DNA of 64,000 nt from Brachybacterium sacelli (GTDB taxonomy: Bacteria > Actinomycetota > Actinomycetes > Actinomycetales > Dermabacteraceae). Location of the stretch: contig NZ_JAGIOD010000001.1 in the NCBI RefSeq assembly GCF_017876545.1, positions 1,178,001 through 1,242,000 on the forward strand, given 5' to 3'. A model generated the notes under the pieces. It saw only the letters and a program-made list of their open reading frames with translations. It did no database searches and was not told where the DNA came from. Shown piece after piece: positions 27,072 through 36,968 of the stretch; position 1 is the first letter of the stretch, and the number at the start of each line of letters is the position of its first letter. Position numbers and translations under genes: made by a program.

Positions 27072-28451
27072 GTGACATCTACGGAGGCCTTCGAAGCAGG
27101 ACCGGATCGCAGTCTGGAGCGCACCCCGCCCCAGGACCTGGCGGCCGAGCGCGGCGTGCTGGGCGGCATGATGCTGTCCAAGGACGCCATCGCCGACGTC
27201 GTGGAGACCCTGCAGGGCAACGACTTCTACCGGCCCGCGCACGAGATGGTCTTCGAGGCGATCATCGACCTGTACGGGCGCGGCGAGCCCGCTGACCTGG
27301 TCACCGTCTCCGATGAGCTCTCCAAGCGCGGTGAGCTCGCGCGGGTGGGCGGCGGTGCGTATCTGGCGGACCTCATCGACATGGTCCCCACCGCGGCCAA
27401 CGCCGGTTTCTACGCCGAGATCGTGGTCGAGCGGGCCCAGCTGCGCCGCCTGGTCGAGGCCGGTACCCGCATCGTCCAGCTCGGCTTCGCGGCCGACGGC
27501 GGCGAGGTCGACGAGGTCATCAACGAGGCCCAGGCCCAGGTGTACGCGGTCACCGAGCGCGGTGCCGCGGAGGACTTCCTGCCGCTGGGCGAGGTCATCG
27601 ACGAGACCCTCAACACCATCGAGGCCACCCAGAACCGCGGCGGTCAGGTCACCGGCGTGCCCACCGGCTTCGCCGAGTTCGACGACCTCACCCAAGGGCT
27701 CCACGGCGGGCAGATGATCATCTTCGCCGGGCGCCCCGCCATGGGCAAGACGACGCTGGGCATGGACGTGCTGCGCTCCGCGTCGATCCACAACGGCCAG
27801 GCCAGCGTCATCTTCTCCCTGGAGATGGACAAGACAGAGATCACGATGCGTCTTCTCAGTGCCGAGGCGCAGGTGCCGATGAACCGCATGCGCGACGGTT
27901 CGATGGACGACCGCGACTGGCAGGCGATGGCCCGTGCCATGAGTCGCATCGCCGACGCCCCGCTGTTCATGGACGACTCGGCGAACATGTCGCTGATGGA
28001 GATCCGTGCGAAGTGCCGTCGCCTGAAGCAGAAGCACGATCTCAAGCTCGTGGTCATCGACTACCTGCAACTGATGAGTTCGGGCAAGAAGGTCGAGTCC
28101 CGTCAGCAGGAGGTCTCGGAGTTCTCCCGCGCCCTGAAGCTGCTGGCCAAGGAGATCGAGGTGCCGGTCATCGCGATCTCGCAGCTGAACCGAGGCAGCG
28201 AGCAGCGCACCGACAAGACCCCGATGATGAGCGACCTGCGTGAGTCCGGCTCGATCGAGCAGGACGCCGACCTCATCCTGCTGATCCACCGCGAGGACTA
28301 CTACGAGAAGGAGTCCGCCCGCGCCGGTGAGGCGGACCTCATCATCGCCAAGCACCGCAACGGCGCCACCAAGACCATCCCGGTGGCCTTCGAGGGCCAC
28401 TACTCACGGTTCAAGGACATGGCGCACTCCGGAGGCGGCTTCAGCGGATGA
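27072..28451 (+). CDS. dnaB: Replicative DNA helicase DnaB
   Basis: A 459-residue hexameric replicative helicase. The N-terminal domain (about 15-120) starts with PPQDLAAERGVLGGMML, a standard DnaB opening. The RecA-like domain has Walker A GRPAMGKTTL, Walker B LVVIDYLQLM, and the late QLNRGSEQR and SDLRESGSIEQDAD motifs. There is no intein at the usual insertion points. It unwinds DNA ahead of the fork and works with primase. GTG at 27072 is chosen because TACACT (27060-27065) lies six bases before it; the frame is open to 27027 without support. rpsF-ssb-rpsR-rplI, often found upstream of dnaB, are not here. Confidence 0.97.
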   Translation: MTSTEAFEAGPDRSLERTPPQDLAAERGVLGGMMLSKDAIADVVETLQGNDFYRPAHEMVFEAIIDLYGRGEPADLVTVSDELSKRGELARVGGGAYLADLIDMVPTAANAGFYAEIVVERAQLRRLVEAGTRIVQLGFAADGGEVDEVINEAQAQVYAVTERGAAEDFLPLGEVIDETLNTIEATQNRGGQVTGVPTGFAEFDDLTQGLHGGQMIIFAGRPAMGKTTLGMDVLRSASIHNGQASVIFSLEMDKTEITMRLLSAEAQVPMNRMRDGSMDDRDWQAMARAMSRIADAPLFMDDSANMSLMEIRAKCRRLKQKHDLKLVVIDYLQLMSSGKKVESRQQEVSEFSRALKLLAKEIEVPVIAISQLNRGSEQRTDKTPMMSDLRESGSIEQDADLILLIHREDYYEKESARAGEADLIIAKHRNGATKTIPVAFEGHYSRFKDMAHSGGGFSG

Positions 28452-28491
28452 CCGGCGAGGCGGGCCGGTAGGCTCGCATGCCTCTGCCTCG

Positions 28492-28509
28492 GCCGCCTGA
28501 TCAGGCGGC
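28492..28509. terminator. Perfect palindrome at the end of the convergent dnaB and HNH genes
   Basis: GCCGCCTGATCAGGCGGC is an exact 18-bp palindrome that contains the stop codon of the HNH gene (28501-28503) and lies 41 bases after the dnaB stop. It could act as a two-way terminator, though it has no T run and no loop beyond its own centre. Confidence 0.35.
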
Positions 28510-30096
28510 GAGCTCCACCACATTGCGACAGAGGACGTCCACGCAGTCCGCGAGCCGGAAGCCCGCGCCGCCGGTGGTCGCGGCGATCCTCTCGGGGTCG
28601 GCCGGCCCGGTGGGCGCGCTGCTCGCTGAGCCAGTGGTGGCGACCGGGGCGGAGCCGTCGCGGAGCGAGAGATGCTCGAACATGGCGGGCCAGCGGGCCT
28701 GGACCGGCCGCCCGACGGAGTCGAGCACGCGGAAGCGGCGGTGGGACCCAGCTCTGGCGGGGTCGAGCACCAGTCGCAGGCCACCCTCGTGGACCATGAC
28801 GTGGTGCCGGCGGCACAGCAGGGCCAGCCCTTCGATGTCGGTGGGCCCGCCCTGGGACCAAGGGACGATGTGATGGGCGTCGAGATGTTGACTCTGGTGG
28901 CAGCCGGGGAAGGAGCAGACGGTGTCGCGCAGGCGCAGGGCGCGACGCTGCGCCCGGGAGGCCAGACGCTGTGACCTGCCCAGATGGAGGATCTCGCCGC
29001 CGGCATCGGTGATCGCGACGGCGACCTTGCCGGTGCACGCGAGACGTTCGGCGGTGCGGGTTTCCAGTGGCCCCATGCCGAGCACTCCGCACTGCTGAGA
29101 CGTTCCCGCGGGAACGCCGCGGGGGACTGCGGCAGCTCTGGGGGTGACGGGGGTGGGGTCGCCGGGGTCAGCAGCGTTCGCGGTGTCGTTGGCCCCCTCG
29201 ACCGAGCGCTCATCGGCAGGGGCGTGCGCCGGTGACGTTCCCGCGGGAACGCCCTCGGTGAGCGTCTCGGCGCTGACCTGGACTATCACCAGGTGGCGAT
29301 CCTCGCCCGAGCGATCGTCAGGCTCCGCCTCGTGGAAAGTGCGCGCGATGCTCACGAGGGCGTCGGCCTTGCGCTGTTCGAGGGACGGGGTGGTGGTGAT
29401 CCCGGCCGCGAGCACCGTGGCACGATCCGCCTGGGCGCCCGGCACGTCGATCGCCCCCACGGCCTCCGGCGTGTGCGGGGGATCGGCATCCGAGGGGTCG
29501 TTCCCGTCGCGGTCGAGAGCGAGGTCGAGCGCGGTGACCACCTCGGCTCCCATCTCGGCGGGCAGGACCGCGCGGATCTCGACCATCCCGTCCTCACGGA
29601 CCTGCCAGCGGGCCTGGCGGACGGCGTCCTGCCCGAGCCGGCTGCCGTCGACCGCGCGGAAGGACGAGATCGTTCGGGCCAGCTGCGAGGCGGTCATGGA
29701 TCGGGCGAGGTCGACGAGCACGGCCTCGTCGACCCGATCGGCGACCCGGGTGGTCTCGCGGACCTTCGAGTAGGACAGCCGCCCGGCGCGGAACTCCGCG
29801 ACCGTGAGCGGCATCGACCGCAGCGCCCTGGCCACGCGGACGTGCTCCCGAGCGGTGCCCGGCGACATCGAGCACGCCCAGGAAAGCCAGTGCGCCGTCG
29901 ACTTCAGACCGACGAACCAGCTCACCCCCTCGCGCGCCTCGAAGTCGCCGACCATCAGCAAGAGCTCGCAGGTGGCCTCGGCGATCACTGCTGCCTGCTG
30001 TTGGATGCGCTCACCGAGGGCCTCGGCATCAGGGCGCGTGAGGGGATCGGGAGGGACGGTCTCGGACATTCTCGGGGTCGGCGGGGTGAGGGTCAT
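28501..30096 (-). CDS. DUF222 (13E12-type) HNH endonuclease-like protein
   Basis: A 531-residue protein of the large actinobacterial DUF222/13E12 repeat family. Residues ~40-210 are the helical DUF222 domain (FVGLKSTAHWLSWACSMSPG, LSYSKVRETTRVAD); the C-terminal part has an HNH nuclease motif with CSFPGCHQS, DAHHIVPW and LALLCRRHHVMVHEGG. A disordered Ala/Pro/Asp-rich stretch (~300-350) separates them. Family members occur in many near-copies per genome, and their role (mobile or DNA-modifying) is unclear. ATG 30096 follows TTGGAGA; the longer frame upstream runs through a tandem repeat and is not favoured. Confidence 0.85.
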   Translation of the reverse strand: MTLTPPTPRMSETVPPDPLTRPDAEALGERIQQQAAVIAEATCELLLMVGDFEAREGVSWFVGLKSTAHWLSWACSMSPGTAREHVRVARALRSMPLTVAEFRAGRLSYSKVRETTRVADRVDEAVLVDLARSMTASQLARTISSFRAVDGSRLGQDAVRQARWQVREDGMVEIRAVLPAEMGAEVVTALDLALDRDGNDPSDADPPHTPEAVGAIDVPGAQADRATVLAAGITTTPSLEQRKADALVSIARTFHEAEPDDRSGEDRHLVIVQVSAETLTEGVPAGTSPAHAPADERSVEGANDTANAADPGDPTPVTPRAAAVPRGVPAGTSQQCGVLGMGPLETRTAERLACTGKVAVAITDAGGEILHLGRSQRLASRAQRRALRLRDTVCSFPGCHQSQHLDAHHIVPWSQGGPTDIEGLALLCRRHHVMVHEGGLRLVLDPARAGSHRRFRVLDSVGRPVQARWPAMFEHLSLRDGSAPVATTGSASSAPTGPADPERIAATTGGAGFRLADCVDVLCRNVVELAA

Positions 30097-30170
30097 CGCG
30101 GTCTCCAAGTGTCCTGGTGCTCGGGTATCCGGCCCCAGTCCACCAGGAGGGTCCGACAGACGAGTGTCGG

Positions 30171-30240
30171 ACCGACGAAGGCCCGACAGTCGACGGCCCG
30201 ACCGACGAAGGCCCGACGGACGACGGCCCGACGGACGAAC
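30171..30240. repeat. Tandem 30-bp repeat upstream of the HNH gene
   Basis: Two near-identical 30-base units (30171-30200 and 30201-30230) and a third partial one, each built from two ~15-base halves containing CGACGAAGGCCCGAC or CGACGGCCCG. They lie in the 221-base gap between the HNH and hydrolase genes and carry no convincing gene. Confidence 0.7.
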
Positions 30241-30317
30241 CCCGGCGTGGTCGTGAGAGCCCGGGGGCCAGGAGCGGGGGCGACCGATGGAACCGCCCCC
30301 GCTCCTGACCGCGGAGG

Positions 30318-31836
<1,519 letters not shown>

Positions 31837-31923
31837 GGAGCTCTCCCGCGCACGGTCCGGAGAAGCCCGCGCAGCACCAGGACGTCCGGGATCCGGTGCT
31901 GCGCGGGCCGGGTGGTGGGCCGG

Positions 31924-32361
31924 TCAGGCCAAGGTGGCGTTCAGGGCGATGTCGACGCCCTTCAGGGCCTGGGAGACGGGGCAGTTCTCCTTCGCATCCT
32001 CCGCCAGGCGCTGGAAGTCGGTCTCGTCGAGGCCGTCGACGGTGGCCGTCACGGTGAGCTCGATGCCGGTGATCCCGCCGCTGCCGATGTTGAAGGACAC
32101 CGTGGCGGAGCTGTCGACCGAGGTGGGCGGCGTGCCGTTCTCCGCCAGGCCGTTCGAGAACGCCATCGCGTAGCAGGTGGCGTGGGCGGCTCCGAGGAGC
32201 TCCTCGGGCGAGGTCGTGCCCTGCTCGCTCTCCTCGGCGCGGGCCTTCCAGTGCACGGGGAAGGTGCCCAGCTGGGACGTCTCGAGGGTGGTGGTGCCGC
32301 TGCCGGAGGGCAGGTCTCCCTGCCAGGTCGTGCTCGCAGTGCTGATGACGGTGCGGGGCAT
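31924..32361 (-). CDS. OsmC/Ohr-family peroxide-reducing protein
   Basis: A 145-residue OsmC-type protein. The two redox Cys residues are in AAHATCYAMAF (C63) and ENCPVS (C127), as in OsmC/Ohr hydroperoxide reductases, with the active-site Glu in SPEELLGAAH. These enzymes detoxify organic hydroperoxides in the cytoplasm using lipoyl or thiol partners. ATG 32361 follows AGGAGGAGA on the minus strand. A perfect 16-bp palindrome lies 25 bases upstream of the start (32386-32401) and may be its operator; no OhrR gene is adjacent. Confidence 0.88.
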   Translation of the reverse strand: MPRTVISTASTTWQGDLPSGSGTTTLETSQLGTFPVHWKARAEESEQGTTSPEELLGAAHATCYAMAFSNGLAENGTPPTSVDSSATVSFNIGSGGITGIELTVTATVDGLDETDFQRLAEDAKENCPVSQALKGVDIALNATLA

Positions 32362-32753
32362 GTCTCCTCCTCGGGTGGGGGAGCCGGCCACGGCCGTGGC
32401 CGAGCTCGATGCCACCGTATCGCCACGGGAGGAGCGGGAGAACACGGGAGGAGCGGGAGAAGGGGCCGGCAGCGGTCCTGGTGCCCCCGGAATCGCGGCG
32501 ACATGCCCGGGCGGGCGAGGGTCCACCGATTTCCTGCGCTTCCCTGCGGATCCCGAAACTTCCGGGACCCAGCACCGGGTCACCTGCACACCTCGATCGA
32601 AACTCCTCCCGCACGGAGCCCTGCGAACCGGGAGGACGAGGACGCCGAGCGTGTCGTCCTGATGTGTGGTGGCCATCACTGCTGCTACGGTCGCCCCACG
32701 CCCCGGGTTTCCCCCATCGCGCCGGGGCCGAGCAGAACGAAGGAGTTGTGCCC
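32362..32753. promoter_or_regulatory. Regulatory gap between osmC-like gene and DUF485-symporter operon
   Basis: 392 bases with no gene. It holds a perfect palindrome GGCCACGGCCGTGGCC (32386-32401), a direct repeat of ACGGGAGGAGCGGGAGAA at 32425-32442 and 32444-32461 (19-base period), a CRP/GlxR-like inverted site TGTGGTGGCCATCACT (32665-32680, ideal TGTGA-N6-TCACA), and a TACGGT -10 box (32686-32691) just after it. The CRP-like call is tentative. Confidence 0.45.
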
Positions 32754-33125
32754 GTGACCACCCCCTCCCCGGGACCTGAAGGTCCCGCGTCGGATCCGGT
32801 CGATCTCGACGACATCAGCCCCGAATCGTTCCTCGCCGTGCAGAGATCGCAGGAGTTCACCCAGCTGCGACGCAGCTTCCGTGGCTTCGCGATCCCGATG
32901 ACCGTCGCCTTCCTGGTCTGGTACCTGGCCTATGTGCTGCTGTCCACCTACGCCGAGGGCTTCATGTCCATCCAGCTGCTCGGCAACCTCAACCTCGGGA
33001 TCGTGTTCGGGCTCAGCCAGTTCCTCATGACCTTCCTGATCACCTGGCTGTACATCCGCCACGCCAACCGCTCGCTGGACCCGGTCGCCACCCGGATCCG
33101 CGAGGAGCTGGAAGGGGGTCAGTGA
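32754..33125 (+). CDS. DUF485 small membrane protein, symporter partner
   Basis: A 123-residue protein with two hydrophobic helices (about 55-77 and 90-112) and a soluble N-terminus, matching DUF485. In bacteria it is nearly always encoded just before the acetate/pyruvate-type symporter, as here, and is thought to be its accessory subunit. Two GTG codons are close: 32754 is chosen because AGGAG (32741-32745) is eight bases upstream, while GTG 32748 is only two bases from it. The stop overlaps the symporter ATG (TGATG). Confidence 0.88.
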   Translation: MTTPSPGPEGPASDPVDLDDISPESFLAVQRSQEFTQLRRSFRGFAIPMTVAFLVWYLAYVLLSTYAEGFMSIQLLGNLNLGIVFGLSQFLMTFLITWLYIRHANRSLDPVATRIREELEGGQ

Positions 33126-34711
33126 TGGAGTTCGGCAACCCGATCCTGAACATCGCGATCTTCCTCGTCTTCGTCGTCGTCACCCTGGTGGTCGTCATCC
33201 GGGTCTCGCGCACGACCACGAAGGCCAGCGACTTCTACCACGGCGGCCGCGCCTTCTCGGGGCGGCAGAACGGCATCGCCATCGCGGGCGACTACCTCTC
33301 GGCCGCCTCGTTCCTCGGCATCGTCGGCGCCGTCGCCCTCTACGGCTACGACGGGCTGCTGTACTCCGTCGGCTTCCTGGTGGCGTGGCTGGTCGCGCTG
33401 CTGCTCGTCGCCGAGCCGCTGCGGAACACCGGCAAGTACACGATGGCCGACGTCCTCAGCTTCCGGATGCGGCAGCGGCCCGTGCGCACGGCCGCCGCGA
33501 CCTCGACCCTCGCCGTCACCTTCTTCTACCTGCTGGCACAGATGGCCGGTGCCGGGGCGCTGGTCTCCCTGCTGATCGGGATCGAGGGCCGGGTCGGGCA
33601 GTCGATCGTGATCGCGGTGGTCGGCGTCGTGATGATCCTCTACGTGCTCATCGGCGGGATGAAGGGCACCACCTGGGTGCAGATCATCAAGGCGGTCCTG
33701 CTGATCACCGCCGTGGGCATCACCACGGTGTGGATCCTGGCCCTGAACGGCTTCGATCTCTCGGCAGTGCTCGGAAAGGCCGTGGACTCCCACCCGGACG
33801 GCACCGCGATCCTCGAGCCGATGCTCCAGTACGGGGCCACGGGCTCCTCGAAGCTGGGCTTCGTCTCCCTGGCGATCGCGCTCGTGTTCGGCGCGGCGGG
33901 CCTGCCGCACGTGCTGATGCGCTTCTACACGGTGCCCACGGCGAAGGAGGCCCGACGCTCGGTGGTCTGGGCGATCGCCCTGATCGGCTTCTTCTACCTG
34001 TGCACCCTGGTGCTCGGTTTCGGTGCCGCCTACATGGTGGGCGTCGACACGATCGAGGGTCTTCCCGGTGGCTCCAACTCCGCGGCTCCGGCACTCGCCT
34101 ACGCCGTCGGCGGCACCGTGCTGATGGGCATCATCTCCGCGGTGGCCTTCGCGACCATTCTGGCCGTGGTGGCCGGGCTGACGATCACCGCCTCCGCGTC
34201 CTTCGCGCACGACATCTACAACGGCGTCCTCAAGCACGGGGAGGCGGACCCCAAGAAGGAGGTCGCGGTCGCACGGCGCACCGCGCTGGTGATCGGGGCG
34301 GTCTCGATCGTCGGCGGCATCCTCGCCGCCGAGCAGAACGTCGCCTTCCTGGTCTCCCTCGCCTTCGCGATCGCCGCCAGCGCGAACCTGCCCTCGATCC
34401 TGTACTCCCTGTACTGGAAGCGGTTCAACACCCGCGGTTCGGTGTGGAGCATCTACGGTGGCCTGTTCAGCGCGATCGTGCTGATCCTCTTCTCGCCGGT
34501 GGTCTCCGGTGCGGAGGACGCGATGTTCCCCGGAGCGGACTTCGCCTGGTTCCCGCTGACGAACCCCGCGATCATCTCGGTGCCGCTGGGCTTCTTCCTC
34601 GGTTGGCTGGGGTCGGTGACCTCCTCGGAGCGCAACGAGCTCAAGCAGGCCGAGATGGAGGTGCGCTCCATGACCGGCGCCGGCTCCGAGAAGGCGACCA
34701 CGGACCACTGA
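33125..34711 (+). CDS. Sodium:solute symporter, acetate/monocarboxylate type (ActP/MctC-like)
   Basis: A 528-residue SSS-family transporter with about 13 helices. Recognisable segments are the opening DFYHGGRAFSGRQNGIAIAGDYLSAASFLG (sodium site in helix 1/2 region), the GGMKGTTWVQIIKAVLL segment, and the ITASASFAHDIYNG motif typical of ActP-like carriers. It should take up acetate or other short monocarboxylates with Na+ or H+. ATG 33125 overlaps the DUF485 stop, so the two are co-translated. A CRP-like site before the operon would fit carbon-source control. Confidence 0.9.
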   Translation: MEFGNPILNIAIFLVFVVVTLVVVIRVSRTTTKASDFYHGGRAFSGRQNGIAIAGDYLSAASFLGIVGAVALYGYDGLLYSVGFLVAWLVALLLVAEPLRNTGKYTMADVLSFRMRQRPVRTAAATSTLAVTFFYLLAQMAGAGALVSLLIGIEGRVGQSIVIAVVGVVMILYVLIGGMKGTTWVQIIKAVLLITAVGITTVWILALNGFDLSAVLGKAVDSHPDGTAILEPMLQYGATGSSKLGFVSLAIALVFGAAGLPHVLMRFYTVPTAKEARRSVVWAIALIGFFYLCTLVLGFGAAYMVGVDTIEGLPGGSNSAAPALAYAVGGTVLMGIISAVAFATILAVVAGLTITASASFAHDIYNGVLKHGEADPKKEVAVARRTALVIGAVSIVGGILAAEQNVAFLVSLAFAIAASANLPSILYSLYWKRFNTRGSVWSIYGGLFSAIVLILFSPVVSGAEDAMFPGADFAWFPLTNPAIISVPLGFFLGWLGSVTSSERNELKQAEMEVRSMTGAGSEKATTDH

Positions 34712-34808
34712 GCGGCCGAGGGGTTCCCGGGCGCGCGAAAGCGGCGTGTGGCCGCTGACCGCCGATCTCTCGGCGGTACGGCTGGGCCCCGGCCGGCCTC
34801 GCCTCACC

Positions 34809-36740
34809 TCACTGCAGCGACTCGAACTTCCTCGCCCAGGCGGTGCCGATGGGGTTGGCGTCGGCGACCATGATCCCGAAGCGGTCCCCGGCGATCTCGG
34901 CGACCTCGGTCAGGGCCACGCGGCGTTCGTGCTCGGGGGAATGGTCCAGCCGGCGCACGCCCTCGGCGATGATCGTGGCGAAGGAATCGGTGCGGCCCAG
35001 GTAGGCGACGAAGGGCATGGCGAACTTCTCGGCGTAGCGGGCCGAGAGGTCGCGCACGGCCGCGACGTCCTCGTCGGTCAGGTTCTCCAGCGCGAAGGAG
35101 CCCACGTCCTGACTGATGGCGCCGGCCTGCTCCTCGTCGGCGGTGATCAGGGTGGCCATGTCCGGGTAGCTGGCCACCAGCGAGTCCTGTTCGGAGCGGT
35201 CCGCGGTGAGCACCGCGTCCTCGATGGCGGCGCGCAGTGCCGGGGCGTCGGCGAAGGGGCGGGACTCCCAGGCACGTTCGAGCGGCCAGGTGGAGCCGTT
35301 GAACAGGGAGCCGAAGGTGGTCACGAAGGTCTCGCGGTCCATCTCGCCCACCGCGTCGATGCCGATGCGCTCGCCGGCCGCGGTGGTGGTGACCAGGGAG
35401 CCGCGCTGGGACCCCAGGTGGAAGAACACCAGGTTCAGCACGATCGCGGAGAGTGCGCCGACGGTCACCCCGGAGGAGACGAACACCTGTGCCCAGGCGG
35501 GGAACACCCCGGCGATGTCCGGCTTGAAGCTGACCAGCATCGCCAGGCCCAGTGAGGTGCCGACGATGACGGAGTTGCGATTGTCGGTGAGATCCACCTT
35601 GGACAGGGTCTGGATGCCGACGAGCGCCACCGAGGCGAACAGCGCGAGCGAGGCGCCGCCGAGCACGGGGGAGGGGATGGCCTCGACCACGGCGCCGGCC
35701 TTCGGCAGCACGCCGAGCACGATCATGATCACGCCGGCCCCGGCGACCACCCAGCGCGACTTCACGCGGGTCAGGCGCACCAGGCCGATGTTCTGCGCGA
35801 AGCAGGTGTACGGGAAGGAGTTCAGCACGCCGCCCAGCAGGGTGGAGAGACCGTCGGCCCTGATCGCCTCGGAGATGTTCTTCGGGCGGATCCGCTTGCC
35901 GACGATCTCGCCGGCGGCGAAGACGTCACCGGTGGTCTCCACCATGGTGATCAGCATGACGATGATCATCGAGACGATCGCGGTCAGGGAGAAGGTGGGG
36001 ACGCCGAAGTAGAAGGGCGTGGTCACCCCGAAGGCCGAGGCCTCGGTGACCCCGCCGAAGGAGGTGTCGCCCAGCAGCAGCGCGACGGCGGTGCCGATCA
36101 CCAGCCCCAGCAGCACGGCGATGGTGCCCAGGAAGCCGCGGAAGAACCGCTGCACCAGCACGATGATCCCGAGGGTTCCGAGCGCGTAGAGGATGTCGCG
36201 GCTGGCGGGAACGCCCTCGGCGTAGTTGGTGATGTCCCCGGCGGAGACGCCCAGCAGCGTGATGCCCATCGTCGTCAGCACCGTGCCGATCACGACCGGC
36301 GGGAAGAAGTGCAGGATCTTCGCGAAGTACGGCGCGACCAGGAACGTGAACAGGCCCGCCACGATGATCGAGCCGTAGATCATCGGCAGGCCCTCGACGC
36401 CGCCCTCGCCGCCCGTCGCGGCCAGGCCGATCGCGATGATCGGGCTGACCGCCGTGGTGGTCACGCCCTGGATGATCGGCAGGCGCACGCCCACCTTCCA
36501 GAACCCCACCGACTGGATCAGCGTCGCGATGCCACAGGTGAACAGGTCGGCGTTGATGAGGTGGATCGTCTGCTCCGCCGTCAGCCCCAGCCCTGAGGCG
36601 ATCAGCAGCGGCACGATCACCGCACCCGCGTAGAAGGCCAGCACGTGCTGGATCGACAGCACGGTGAGGCGGGCCGGGGGAGGCACCTGATCCACGGGAT
36701 GGGTGCGGGGCGTCTCGAGCGCGGAGGAGGCGGTCGTCAT
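34809..36740 (-). CDS. Xanthine/uric-acid permease fused to an OHCU-decarboxylase-like domain
   Basis: 643 residues in two parts. Residues ~20-455 are a nucleobase:cation symporter-2 permease with the family signature QNIGLVRLTRVKSR and the ETTGDVFAAGEIVGK segment. Residues ~466-643 match OHCU decarboxylase, the last step of urate breakdown: FVTTFGSLFNGSTWPLERAW, FADAPALRAAIEDAV, the EEQAGA segment, and YAEKFAMPFVAYLG. The catalytic HPD motif reads YPD here (about residue 525), so activity is doubtful. A fusion would couple urate uptake to metabolism or sense it. ATG 36740 has AAGGA upstream. No other urate genes are in the window. Confidence 0.85.
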   Translation of the reverse strand: MTTASSALETPRTHPVDQVPPPARLTVLSIQHVLAFYAGAVIVPLLIASGLGLTAEQTIHLINADLFTCGIATLIQSVGFWKVGVRLPIIQGVTTTAVSPIIAIGLAATGGEGGVEGLPMIYGSIIVAGLFTFLVAPYFAKILHFFPPVVIGTVLTTMGITLLGVSAGDITNYAEGVPASRDILYALGTLGIIVLVQRFFRGFLGTIAVLLGLVIGTAVALLLGDTSFGGVTEASAFGVTTPFYFGVPTFSLTAIVSMIIVMLITMVETTGDVFAAGEIVGKRIRPKNISEAIRADGLSTLLGGVLNSFPYTCFAQNIGLVRLTRVKSRWVVAGAGVIMIVLGVLPKAGAVVEAIPSPVLGGASLALFASVALVGIQTLSKVDLTDNRNSVIVGTSLGLAMLVSFKPDIAGVFPAWAQVFVSSGVTVGALSAIVLNLVFFHLGSQRGSLVTTTAAGERIGIDAVGEMDRETFVTTFGSLFNGSTWPLERAWESRPFADAPALRAAIEDAVLTADRSEQDSLVASYPDMATLITADEEQAGAISQDVGSFALENLTDEDVAAVRDLSARYAEKFAMPFVAYLGRTDSFATIIAEGVRRLDHSPEHERRVALTEVAEIAGDRFGIMVADANPIGTAWARKFESLQ

Positions 36741-36968
36741 GGGGGTCCTTGGGAGCCGGCGGGGGACGCCCGGGCCGACGCGCGGACCGGGCCGCGCACC
36801 AGAGTAGAGCCCGCTGGGCCGACGGGGATGTCCAGGACGGCGGATCAGCCCCCTCACGCCCCCGAACGAGAGGCACCCCACCCCTCACGGGCCCCGCGTC
36901 GGCCATGGATCGGTGACATACGGGGCAACAGATGGCCCATCCCGCCGCGGGAGGTGTAGAAGAGACCG

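Noticed and set aside
27072..28451. Intein in DnaB
   Set aside because: The helicase motifs run on without a break and the length is standard.
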